A stretch of DNA of 6,987 nucleotides from Candidatus Anoxychlamydiales bacterium (GCA_011064905.1 JAAKFW010000076.1:1-6987); one strand, 5' to 3'; shown: positions 1 through 5,784, counted from the stretch's first letter. The notes: generated from the letters alone by a model not told the origin. Program-made: numbers and translations.

Positions 1-146
1 GTTGTTGTTTTTAGAATAGTATACCAGAAGACTTTTTTTTATTTTTAGATATTTTGAAGCCTAATAAATAGCTAAATTATGAATTTTGCAAGAGGCTCAG
101 TAGATTTAAATTTACAAATTTTTATTCCCAAGATGGATTTGCACCT
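1..146. other. Region upstream of truncated permease
   Basis: This stretch holds no complete gene that I can see. The permease frame stays open upstream of its first ATG, back to codon 72-74, just after a TAG at 69-71. The residues before the ATG (NFYSQDGFAP at 117-146) look like genuine family sequence, so the coding homology starts before base 147. A second frame, from the ATG at 79, reads MNFARGSVDLNLQ to base 117. It would join the permease frame if one A had been lost near 115-120. Upstream of about 75 every frame I checked is broken and nothing is recognisable. The stretch is probably the decayed 5' end of the permease. Confidence 0.4.
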
Positions 147-1154
147 ATGGGGATAAAAAACATTTTCTCAGCTCTTCCAATAGCTGGGGTTATTTACTCT
201 TTTATTGGATACAATCCTGCAATTCAATTAGCTGGAGAGGTAAAAAACCCTAAAAAAGCTCTACCCTTTGCTATATTTGGATCTTTATTTATCTGCATAA
301 TCTTATATACGATAATTCAAATAGTATTTATCGGAGCTATAGATGCTAACTTTATAAAAAATGGTTGGGCAAATCTAAGCTTTGCAGGAGATACAGGCCC
401 ATTTGCAGGAATGATTAAAGCCTTTGGCATTTTTTGGTTTGTTAAAATACTATATATAGATGCTGCAATTTCTCCCTATGGCACAGCTTTAGTTCAAGCA
501 ACAGCAACTACAAGACTCACCTACGCTATGGCACAAAACAATTATTTGCCAACTTTTTTTATGAAACTCAACAAACACCACACGCCGATAAAGGCCATGT
601 TATTTAATATACTAATCGGGATAATTTTTATCCTTCCCTTTCCAAGCTGGCAAAAAATGGTTGGATTTTTGGTCTCTTGTTTAGTTTTTGGATATGTAGT
701 AGCGCCATTATCTTTAATGGCCATGAGAACCATCCATTTTCATAAAAACCAAAAAGAGATTTTTTCTATAAGAATTGAATTTATGTGTCTTATCTCTTTT
801 TACATCTGTAATTTACTAATCTATTGGACAGGATGGTCAATCATAAAAAAAGTTACTCTAACATTTGCAATAGGGTATTTAGTTCTGTTTTTACTTTATT
901 TAATTCCCTCGACTAAAAAAAAGATAAAATTAGATTTAGATAAGGGTTGGTGGGTAATAATTTATATTATTGGAATCTCTATTCTCAGCTATCTTAGCAG
1001 CTTTGGAGAAGGTATAGATAAAATTAAGTTTGGCTTTGATTTTATCGCTATAGCTATTTTTTCTATCTTTATATTTTATTTAGCAAAAATTATCATAGCG
1101 AAAAGAACGAAGAGCATAGAAAAAAAACTCTCTAAAGACAAAAATATTAAGTGA
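147..1154 (+). CDS. APC-family amino acid permease, N-terminally truncated
   Basis: This is the C-terminal two thirds of an amino acid-polyamine-cation (APC) superfamily permease, an inner-membrane transporter that takes up amino acids by symport or antiport. Two family signatures are visible: the segment ending in QLAGEVKNPKKALP (residues 27-40), which follows a TM6-like helix with an SFIGY break, and RLTYAMAQNNYLP (123-135). About nine hydrophobic segments can be drawn (near residues 8-28, 41-63, 89-113, 146-164, 170-192, 211-228, 234-253, 268-286 and 295-316). Family members usually have 12-14 helices and 430-500 residues, so about 150 N-terminal residues carrying the first helices are missing. 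The ATG at 147 has no Shine-Dalgarno sequence, and homology-like residues precede it. The substrate-binding TM1 is absent, so the product is probably non-functional and the gene a decaying remnant. The substrate cannot be told. The gene ends six bases from the convergent thioesterase gene. Confidence 0.8.
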   Translation: MGIKNIFSALPIAGVIYSFIGYNPAIQLAGEVKNPKKALPFAIFGSLFICIILYTIIQIVFIGAIDANFIKNGWANLSFAGDTGPFAGMIKAFGIFWFVKILYIDAAISPYGTALVQATATTRLTYAMAQNNYLPTFFMKLNKHHTPIKAMLFNILIGIIFILPFPSWQKMVGFLVSCLVFGYVVAPLSLMAMRTIHFHKNQKEIFSIRIEFMCLISFYICNLLIYWTGWSIIKKVTLTFAIGYLVLFLLYLIPSTKKKIKLDLDKGWWVIIYIIGISILSYLSSFGEGIDKIKFGFDFIAIAIFSIFIFYLAKIIIAKRTKSIEKKLSKDKNIK

Positions 1155-1160
1155 TATTCA

Positions 1161-1661
1161 TTAATTTTTAGATTCTTCAGTAAAACTATTTCTTTTTTGT
1201 CTGATATTTTTTCTTATTTCAGCATCTAAAAATCTTCTTTTCTCTTCTAAAGTAAATGGAATGACGAATGGAAGGGAGTTTTCAGATTCATCAGCTTTAA
1301 AGATAAAGTAAGTAGATAGAATATGCTTTTGCTCTAAGCTTCTAAAATCTTCAGCAATAACTTTGACTCCCACCTCTATCATATCATCCCAGACATGATT
1401 TACTTGAGCTTTACAGGTCAATATATCTCCTGCCTTAATAGGAGAGAAATATCTAATACAATCAACACATGTAGTAATACAACGAATCTCAGCATGATCA
1501 GTTGCAACCTTTCTAGCTACGTCATTTACCAAATTCAGAATTCTACCTCCAAAAAACACCTCTCCAAGAGACATCTTTTCATCAAATATCTCTATCTTCC
1601 TGTTATCTATAGCTGTCTCTGATGTAGGCTTTCCTTGCCAATCTTTATGAATAATAAACAA
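1161..1661 (-). CDS. Acyl-CoA thioesterase, hotdog fold (YciA/BACH-like)
   Basis: This is a cytoplasmic single-hotdog-domain thioesterase expected to hydrolyse acyl-CoA to free fatty acid and CoA. The 166-residue length is normal for the YciA/cytosolic acyl-CoA hydrolase group. The diagnostic helix motif FFGGRILNLVNDVARKVA lies at residues 36-53, where G38-G39 open the long helix. N45 aligns with the catalytic Asp/Asn position of the family (Asp in many bacterial enzymes, Asn in one domain of eukaryotic ACOT7), and D46 follows it. The central strands include SPIKAGDILTCKAQV (73-87) and the segment around EVGVKVIAED (96-105). The start I favour is TTG at 1661, because GAGAGAAG (1667-1674) sits five bases upstream and an in-frame TAG lies at 1674-1676. 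The first ATG in the frame, codon 30, would remove the first strand. The gene stands alone with its own candidate promoter. Confidence 0.85.
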   Translation of the reverse strand: MFIIHKDWQGKPTSETAIDNRKIEIFDEKMSLGEVFFGGRILNLVNDVARKVATDHAEIRCITTCVDCIRYFSPIKAGDILTCKAQVNHVWDDMIEVGVKVIAEDFRSLEQKHILSTYFIFKADESENSLPFVIPFTLEEKRRFLDAEIRKNIRQKRNSFTEESKN

Positions 1662-1685
1662 AATAACTTCTCTCTATTAAATTTA

Positions 1686-1715
1686 TTAATATGAAAAACC
1701 CTTAATTTGGGTCAA
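1686..1715 (-). promoter_or_regulatory. Candidate sigma70 promoter for the thioesterase gene
   Basis: Read on the minus strand, TTGACC (1710-1715) and TATTAA (1686-1691) are separated by 18 bases. They would start transcription near 1679, just upstream of the GAGAGAAG ribosome site. A second -35-like TTGACA at 1754-1759, 17 bases from a poor TAAAAA (1731-1736), is a possible alternative. The call rests on sequence match only, and such AT-rich DNA yields chance matches. Confidence 0.45.
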
Positions 1716-1768
1716 CTAAAAACTCAGATATTTTTAAAAATAGTATTAGGCTATGTCAAACATACATT

Positions 1769-1804
1769 AAAAAAGGCCTTTGAGAATTACTCTCAAAGAC
1801 CTTT
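1769..1804 (-). terminator. Intrinsic terminator of rplM-rpsI
   Basis: The inverted repeat arms 1772-1785 and 1791-1804 pair over 14 positions around a 5-base loop. The single imperfect position (1777/1799) is a G-U wobble in minus-strand RNA but a C-A mismatch in plus-strand RNA. A run of six U follows on the minus strand (1774 to 1769). The hairpin begins 24 bases after the rpsI stop, so it fits a Rho-independent terminator for the ribosomal operon. Confidence 0.9.
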
Positions 1805-1828
1805 AGATAAACAAGGAGGAAGAAAATT

Positions 1829-2233
1829 TTATCGTTTAGAAAACTGAAAGCTCTTTCTAGCGCCAGCAAGACCATATTTCTTGCGCTCTTTTTTACGGGG
1901 ATCTCTTGTCAAATATCCAAGTTCCTTTAACGACCCTCTATATTCTTCGTTTTCTAAAACTAAAGCTCTTGCTATTCCAAGCCTTGTAGCTATTGCTTGG
2001 GCTTGGGTACCACCACCTTTTGCTCGAACTATTAAATCATATTTACCAATAAGTTCGAATTTTGTTAATGGTGATAATATTGTATCTCTTTGAAAGGCTA
2101 AAGGGAAATATTCTTCTAATTTCTTTCCATTTATATCGATCTTTCCTTTGCCTTTTCTAACTCTAACAGATGCTACAGCTGTTTTACGTCTGCCAATTCC
2201 AATAAACTCTTTAATTATTTTTTTCTTTGCCAT
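1829..2233 (-). CDS. rpsI: 30S ribosomal protein S9
   Basis: Ribosomal protein uS9 is a small-subunit head protein whose basic C-terminal tail reaches the P-site tRNA. Visible family marks are GIGRRKTAVASVRV (residues 12-25), the GGG segment at 73-75 followed by QAQAIATRLGIARALV, LTRDPRKKERKKYGLAGAR (108-126) and the invariant ending FQFSKR. The 134-residue length is normal. It is the second gene of the rplM-rpsI operon: only seven bases (AGGACAA) separate the rplM TAG from this ATG, and they contain the AGGA ribosome-binding core, so translation is probably coupled. A terminator lies 24 bases beyond the stop. Confidence 0.98.
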   Translation of the reverse strand: MAKKKIIKEFIGIGRRKTAVASVRVRKGKGKIDINGKKLEEYFPLAFQRDTILSPLTKFELIGKYDLIVRAKGGGTQAQAIATRLGIARALVLENEEYRGSLKELGYLTRDPRKKERKKYGLAGARKSFQFSKR

Positions 2234-2240
2234 TTGTCCT

Positions 2241-2684
2241 CTATATATTTACAGCTATAGGTTTTTGTGCTTGCATATTGTGTTTTTCACCAATAAAAAT
2301 ATGAAGTTTTTTTAATTGAGCTCTTGCAAGTGGTTTTTTAACAGGCAACATGCCTTTTACGGCATGCATTAATATAAACTCTGGTTTCTTTTTTAACATT
2401 ACTCTATAAGGAGTCACTCTATTCCCACCTAACCAACCAGTATGTTTAGTATAAACTTTTCTAGCAGCTTTAGCACCTGTAACTTTGATCTTTTCAGCAT
2501 TTATAACGATTACAGCATCGCCTGTATCGGTATTCGGTGTGTAGCTAGGTTTGTGTTTACCTCTTAAGATTTTTGCTATCTCAGATGCAAATCTACCAAG
2601 AGTTTTGCCAGTAGCGTCAAATAGATAACATTTCCTGTTTTTTAGAGCGTCTTCTTTACTTATAAATTTCGTTATATTTTTCAT
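2241..2684 (-). CDS. rplM: 50S ribosomal protein L13
   Basis: Ribosomal protein uL13 is an early-assembling large-subunit protein. The conserved landmarks run in order: DATGKTLGRFASEIAKILRG (residues 24-43), GDAVIVINAEKIKVTG (55-70), KVYTKHTGWLGG (77-88), HAVKGMLP (107-114) and the C-terminal AQKPIAVNI. The 147-residue length is normal. GKTLGR, VINAEK and AVKGMLP together with a terminal AQKPI recall chlamydial L13, which supports the lineage guess but does not prove it. It is the first gene of the rplM-rpsI operon. The ATG lacks an obvious Shine-Dalgarno sequence, since only A/T-rich bases precede it. Confidence 0.98.
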   Translation of the reverse strand: MKNITKFISKEDALKNRKCYLFDATGKTLGRFASEIAKILRGKHKPSYTPNTDTGDAVIVINAEKIKVTGAKAARKVYTKHTGWLGGNRVTPYRVMLKKKPEFILMHAVKGMLPVKKPLARAQLKKLHIFIGEKHNMQAQKPIAVNI

Positions 2685-2725
2685 ATTTTTTATTTACACA
2701 GATTTTTTAAATAGCTTTGTACATT

Positions 2726-2755
2726 AGAATATCTTTATCCCTCTATTTTTGCCAA
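2726..2755 (-). promoter_or_regulatory. Candidate sigma70 promoter for rplM-rpsI
   Basis: On the minus strand TTGGCA (2750-2755) and TATTCT (2726-2731) are 18 bases apart. They would give a leader of about 35 bases before the rplM ATG. Five of six -35 bases and five of six -10 bases match consensus. This is the best match in the rplM-miaB divergent region on this strand. Confidence 0.5.
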
Positions 2756-2813
2756 GCTTTTTTTATAAAATTCTTTATTTTTTTTCTCCTCAATGACTAT
2801 GATCAAATGAATC

Positions 2814-2842
2814 TTGTAAAAAGTTATCTATTCATTTAAACT
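2814..2842 (+). promoter_or_regulatory. Candidate sigma70 promoter for miaB
   Basis: TTGTAA (2814-2819) and TAAACT (2837-2842) are exactly 17 bases apart on the plus strand. This would place the start of transcription near 2849, about 26 bases before the miaB ATG. The boxes are only fair matches, and no Shine-Dalgarno sequence is seen before the ATG. Confidence 0.4.
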
Positions 2843-2874
2843 TTTAAGCAAATAAATTAAAACAAAAATTATCT

Positions 2875-4200
2875 ATGAAAACTTTAAATACTTTTTATAT
2901 ACGTACATATGGCTGTCAAATGAATGAGCTAGACTCAGAAATTATTTCAACTCAGCTTCAGATGAGAGAGTTGAAAAAAGTGGATGATGAAGAAACAGCT
3001 GATATAATTATTTTAAATACCTGCTCAATAAGAGATCTTTCTGAGAAAAAAGTTCTTGGTAAGCTTTTTGAATATAAAAAGGACAAAAAAGATAAGATAA
3101 TTGGAGTTTGTGGCTGTATGGCTATGAGCCAAAAAGAAACTCTTTTAAAAAAATTTCCGCATCTAGATTTTTTACTAGGAACAAATAATCTTTTAGATAT
3201 AAATAAAATTTTAGATAACATTTTATCAAAAAAACTCCAAGAGAAAAGAGTAGATTTGAACTACGAAATTGGCCTTGAAAATTTCTTTGCTAAAAGAGAA
3301 AATAAAATAAAAAGCTCTATCTCTATTGTAAGAGGTTGCAATAATTTTTGCTCATACTGCATAGTTCCTCAAACGAGAGGCAAAGAGGTCTCCAGAGACT
3401 CAATGAGCATTGTAAAAGAAGCTAAATACTTAGCTAATGAAGGTCTTAAAGAAATTACTCTACTCGGTCAAAATGTTAACTCATATGGTTTAGATAAACC
3501 AAACTCAAAAATTTTATTTCCAGATCTTTTATATATGCTAGATAAGATTGATGGGATTGAAAGAATCAGATTTATGACATCACATCCAAAAGATATAACT
3601 AAAGATTTGATGTTAGCCATTAGAGATTTAAAAAAAGTTTGTGAATTTGTGCATTTCCCTATGCAGTCTGGCTCTAATAAAATTTTGAAGGCTATGAGAA
3701 GAACATACACAATTGAGTATTATTTAGAAAAAGTAAATCTTTTAAAAAGTATAGTCCCAAATGTCACAATTGGCACCGATATAATAGTTGGGTTCCCAGA
3801 TGAGACCGATGAGGATTTTGATCAGACATATAAATTATTTGATAAGATTAAATTCGATACCGCTTTTATATTTGCTTATAGTCCAAGAAAAAACACTCTA
3901 GCCTCTAGATACGATGATAACATCTCAAATACCCTAAAACAGCAAAGACTTCAAAAGCTACTAAAACTTTTTCATAAGATCTTAGAGGATAAGTATAGAA
4001 AGCTAATTGGCACCAAAAAAGAGATCTTGGTAGAAAGGTTCAATAAGGATAAAAAAATTTTAAAAGGAAGGTCTCGGGAGTTTGAAAAGATTATATTCGA
4101 AGGTGATGAAAAGCTTATAGGCTCTCTTCAAATGATCGATCTTGAAAGTTTTAGCCATCAAACCCTAATAGGAAGATTGACCAATAACAAGAATTTTTAA
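2875..4200 (+). CDS. miaB: tRNA-2-methylthio-N6-dimethylallyladenosine synthase MiaB
   Basis: MiaB is a radical-SAM methylthiotransferase that adds the 2-methylthio group to i6A at position 37 of tRNAs reading UNN codons. Three domains are visible. The N-terminal UPF0004 domain (about residues 5-115) has the second-cluster cysteines C14, C50 and C81. The radical SAM domain (about 145-365) has CNNFCSYC, giving C155, C159 and C162, plus the MiaB-type GQNVNSYG (198-205) and FPMQSGSNKILKAMRR (261-276). A C-terminal TRAM domain for tRNA binding lies at about 375-437. The 441-residue length is usual and all cluster ligands are present, so the enzyme should work. The start is supported by the immediate FYIRTYGCQMN motif, although no clear ribosome site precedes it. 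The last ~45 codons are duplicated downstream as a relic at 5405-5533, so this 3' end has been involved in recombination. Confidence 0.97.
   Translation: MKTLNTFYIRTYGCQMNELDSEIISTQLQMRELKKVDDEETADIIILNTCSIRDLSEKKVLGKLFEYKKDKKDKIIGVCGCMAMSQKETLLKKFPHLDFLLGTNNLLDINKILDNILSKKLQEKRVDLNYEIGLENFFAKRENKIKSSISIVRGCNNFCSYCIVPQTRGKEVSRDSMSIVKEAKYLANEGLKEITLLGQNVNSYGLDKPNSKILFPDLLYMLDKIDGIERIRFMTSHPKDITKDLMLAIRDLKKVCEFVHFPMQSGSNKILKAMRRTYTIEYYLEKVNLLKSIVPNVTIGTDIIVGFPDETDEDFDQTYKLFDKIKFDTAFIFAYSPRKNTLASRYDDNISNTLKQQRLQKLLKLFHKILEDKYRKLIGTKKEILVERFNKDKKILKGRSREFEKIIFEGDEKLIGSLQMIDLESFSHQTLIGRLTNNKNF
4060..4163 (+). repeat. Direct repeat copy 1: miaB 3' end
   Basis: These bases (codons 396-430 of miaB) match 5405-5508 in the same orientation without gaps. 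By hand I count 86 of 104 bases identical. The identity is uneven: 29 of 45 bases match in 4060-4104, but 57 of 59 match in 4105-4163. Past 4163 the copies diverge and the two frames end differently. The two copies flank the transposase remnant and the F-box gene. Confidence 0.95.
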
Positions 4201-4222
4201 ACAAAATAAGCAAACTTTTACT

Positions 4223-4333
4223 TCATAGACCTATAAGTAATGTTAAAGCTTCTTTTTTTATAACTGTTCTATCTAAAATTTTATTAGAATTATCTTCTTC
4301 ATTATCAAGTTTCAATTCACGAGAGTTTTGAGT
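4223..4333 (-). pseudogene. Possible C-terminal coding relic, unrecognised
   Basis: The minus strand has a 36-codon open stretch ending in TGA (4223-4225) after an in-frame TAA at 4334-4336, with no start codon of its own that fits. Its product is acidic and then hydrophobic, with RELKLDNEEDN near the beginning and EALTLLIGL at the end. The composition is more protein-like than expected for random AT-rich DNA. It lies on the same strand as the F-box gene, on the far side of the transposase remnant. It could therefore be the severed C-terminus of that gene or of another one. This is weak evidence, and chance remains quite possible. Confidence 0.2.
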
Positions 4334-4341
4334 TTATCTAA

Positions 4342-4515
4342 TTGATAATCAATGATTCATTAAAAAACATTTCTCAAATAGAACATTCTCGTCATAGAAG
4401 CCCTGCTAATTTTTTGATAAATTTATTATCAGGTTTAATTGCAGATTGTCATCAAAAGAAAAAACCGAGCTTAAAAATGCTTCATAGGTCTTTAGTTGCT
4501 TGGCTTACAACATAA
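4342..4515 (+). mobile_element. IS982-like transposase, C-terminal remnant
   Basis: Read on the plus strand, the frame after the TAA at 4339-4341 gives 57 codons up to the TAA at 4513-4515. It includes INDSLKNISQIEHSRHRSP and then a helix NFLINLLSGLIADC followed by KKKPSL. The IEHSRHRS block, the small hydrophobic helix and the KKPS tail are what I know from the C-terminus of IS982-family DDE transposases. Full-length enzymes have about 270-300 residues, so only the last fifth remains. The catalytic DD residues are gone, and the frame breaks about where the final catalytic Glu should lie. No start, no left end and no terminal inverted repeat were found, so this is a dead fragment. Its last eleven bases overlap the 3' end of the convergent F-box gene. 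Confidence 0.75.
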
Positions 4516-5308
4516 GTGTCAAGGCCAAGTCAGGTAATTTTTCAAAAATACTTCCAGGAACAAATGTAATCTCACCATCATTTGGTAAAGTAAGCTTTTT
4601 TAAATTAGATAAATATTTAATAAATTCAGGAACAAAAAGTAACGGTATATTCGAGTAAGGGGCTCTATGAGACCATCTAGAAGCTCCTCCTCCTCGATTG
4701 GGGGAACGAATGCGCGAGATTCCTAATTCAGTTATTCGGTCATATTTGGTTTTGTTTGCTAAAATGTGAGCGCTTATAGCTTCATGAAGCATTTTAGGAT
4801 CATTTCGTGAAAGAATATCTTCAAGACCTGTAAATTTAATTTCAGTTCCGCCCAGGTTTACTCCATCCACTGTTGCTGCTTCAATAGCGTCTCCAAAAAC
4901 TATAAAATTAGCTAATTGAATTTTTGAACATCCTTTTTTTAAATTTTCACTCGTAAAAGGCACCGTTGGTTGAATGTCCCATTCTGCAACTAAAGGCTCC
5001 CTAATTAAACAATGCTTTGTTATTTTATATATCTGATTAAACATTTTTTGAATTTCTTCAGTAGTATCATCGGATGATATTGGAAGATTTACTTCTCTAG
5101 CTTTTTCTATCCAGATAGATGGTTCTTTTGTTAGGGCATTAAATCTATGGGATACCATACCTACGGTAGCTATACTTTTGATTGGTAATTGTTGAAATAT
5201 GTTAACCAATAACTCATTAGGGAGAGCAGCTATTTCAGATACTGACTCATCTCTCTTTCTTTTACCTGAACTTGCTGAACTTGATGAACTTGATGAAATT
5301 GATGCCAT
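4505..5308 (-). CDS. F-box protein with C-terminal LRR start, probable host-directed effector
   Basis: This is a eukaryote-type F-box protein of 267 residues. Residues 2-14 are almost all Ser, and a basic KRKR (16-19) resembles a nuclear localisation signal. The F-box spans about 25-70: it starts IAALPNELLVNIFQQLP, continues through VSHRFNALTKEPSIW, and keeps the usual LP, hydrophobic, S-R-F and W positions. In eukaryotes the F-box binds Skp1 and brings substrates to Cul1 ubiquitin ligases. Bacterial copies in amoeba symbionts and Legionella are generally secreted effectors, and that role is inferred here. The middle (75-220) is unrecognised. Residues 226-260 (FVPEFIKYLSNLKKLTL and then GSIFEKLPDL) look like the start of leucine-rich repeats. 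The chain stops seven residues later, inside transposase sequence, so the substrate-binding LRRs are probably truncated. AGAGAGG a few bases before the ATG supports the start. Confidence 0.85.
   Translation of the reverse strand: MASISSSSSSSASSGKRKRDESVSEIAALPNELLVNIFQQLPIKSIATVGMVSHRFNALTKEPSIWIEKAREVNLPISSDDTTEEIQKMFNQIYKITKHCLIREPLVAEWDIQPTVPFTSENLKKGCSKIQLANFIVFGDAIEAATVDGVNLGGTEIKFTGLEDILSRNDPKMLHEAISAHILANKTKYDRITELGISRIRSPNRGGGASRWSHRAPYSNIPLLFVPEFIKYLSNLKKLTLPNDGEITFVPGSIFEKLPDLALTLML
5268..5303 (-). repeat. Four tandem 9-base repeats coding the serine tract
   Basis: Four adjacent nonamers on the plus strand (GAACTTGCT, GAACTTGAT, GAACTTGAT, GAAATTGAT) encode most of the poly-serine N-terminus of the F-box protein. 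The minus-strand unit is TCA AGT TCA. The unit is a multiple of three, so slippage would change the length of the serine linker without breaking the frame. Confidence 0.8.
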
Positions 5309-5333
5309 ATTTACCTCTCTTTGTTTTATTATA
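5309..5333 (-). promoter_or_regulatory. Ribosome site and -10 candidate of the F-box gene
   Basis: On the minus strand AGAGAGG stands five bases before the ATG and gives a good Shine-Dalgarno match. A perfect TATAAT lies at 5328-5333, which would give a very short leader of about 12 bases. No good -35 is present at 16-18 bases; TTGTTT lies at 15. The ribosome site is convincing, the promoter less so. Confidence 0.5.
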
Positions 5334-5340
5334 ATTAAAG

Positions 5341-5354
5341 TTGTTTATAAACAA
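5341..5354. promoter_or_regulatory. Perfect 14-base palindrome upstream of the F-box gene
   Basis: TTGTTTATAAACAA reads the same on both strands. It sits directly upstream of the TATAAT of the F-box gene and overlaps the place where its -35 would be. That position suits an operator for a dimeric regulator, but palindromes arise often by chance in such AT-rich DNA and no regulator is visible. Confidence 0.3.
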
Positions 5355-5404
5355 TATATCAAATTAAACAATAAATTTCAACATATATATTTATATATAA
5401 ATCA

Positions 5405-5533
5405 TTAAAAGGCAAAACTAGAACCTTTGAAAAGGTACTAGTTAAAGGCGATGAAAAGCTTATAGGATCTCTTCAAATGATTGATCTTGAAAGTTTTAGC
5501 CATCAAACGTTAAAAGGGATTATTTCCAAATAA
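5405..5533 (+). pseudogene. Duplicated miaB 3' end, TRAM-domain relic
   Basis: Read in one open frame from 5405 to the TAA at 5531-5533, this stretch gives 42 codons that match the last part of MiaB. The block of 20 residues starting at DEKLIGSLQM is identical to MiaB residues 411-430, and nine of the 15 residues before it match. The tail then differs (KGIISK against IGRLTNNKNF). There is no start codon or ribosome site, and an AT-rich spacer (TATATATTTATATATA-like) precedes it, so it is not expressed as a protein. It is either the original miaB end displaced by incoming DNA or the end of a donor miaB. The intact gene lies 1.2 kb upstream in the same orientation. Confidence 0.93.
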
Positions 5534-5630
5534 CATAAGCTTTTGCATAACAGATACTTATACAAAAAATTAAATCTTTCAAAAATGCAACCAATTACAA
5601 ACAAACAACTTAAAGATTATTAAAACTTCA

Positions 5631-5659
5631 TTGAATATATTCATAACAACTGTTATAAT
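5631..5659 (+). promoter_or_regulatory. Near-consensus extended -10 promoter
   Basis: TTGAAT (5631-5636) is followed after exactly 17 bases by TATAAT (5654-5659), preceded by TGT, which makes an extended -10 (TGTTATAAT). This is the best sigma70 promoter in the window, with a start expected near 5666. The -10 overlaps a short inverted repeat, ATAACA-AC-TGTTAT (5643-5656), that could bind a regulator. Downstream lie only a 23-codon mini-ORF and then the 255-aa gene. Confidence 0.65.
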
Positions 5660-5712
5660 TATTTATTTAATTAATTAACAATACATTAAAAAATAAAATA
5701 AAAGAGATAGAA

Positions 5713-5784
5713 ATGCATATTAACTCACCAAATTGTCTTGCAATATTGTCTCAACTAGACATCATTCCTATCTTTGATAATTAA
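5713..5784 (+). CDS. Possible 23-residue mini-ORF behind the strong promoter
   Basis: An ATG at 5713, about 47 bases after the predicted transcription start, opens a 23-codon frame ending in TAA (5782-5784). The peptide begins MHINSPNCLAILSQLD. A GAGATAG stretch just before the ATG is a weak ribosome site. The peptide has no family that I recognise. It may be a leader peptide, the stub of a deleted gene, or chance. The next gene starts 54 bases later in another frame. Confidence 0.25.
   Translation: MHINSPNCLAILSQLDIIPIFDN

Noticed and set aside
542..733. 63-codon minus-strand ORF inside the permease
   Set aside because: It lies wholly antisense to a recognised APC permease frame and has no family features or ribosome site.
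1149..1157. TGA recoded as tryptophan at the permease end
   Set aside because: Reading through the TGA gives no family-like sequence, and Trp is encoded by TGG throughout the window, so the standard code holds.
1395..1622. 75-codon plus-strand ORF opposite the thioesterase
   Set aside because: It is the antisense shadow of the hotdog thioesterase; the product is low-complexity Asn/Ser/Ile sequence without a recognisable motif.
1881..2093. 70-codon plus-strand ORF opposite rpsI
   Set aside because: It is antisense to the highly conserved S9 coding sequence.
2958..3710. Two minus-strand ORFs opposite miaB (2958-3221 and 3468-3710)
   Set aside because: Both are shadows of MiaB, whose frame carries all cluster cysteines and motifs.
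5199..5408. 69-codon plus-strand ORF with an acidic LAELDELDEID stretch
   Set aside because: The acidic repeat is simply the antisense reading of the serine-codon nonamers of the F-box gene.
5405..5533. Interpreting the repeat pair as attachment sites of a prophage or integrative element
   Set aside because: No integrase, no tRNA target and no short identical att core were found; the repeat is a long, diverged coding segment, which fits homologous recombination or duplication better.
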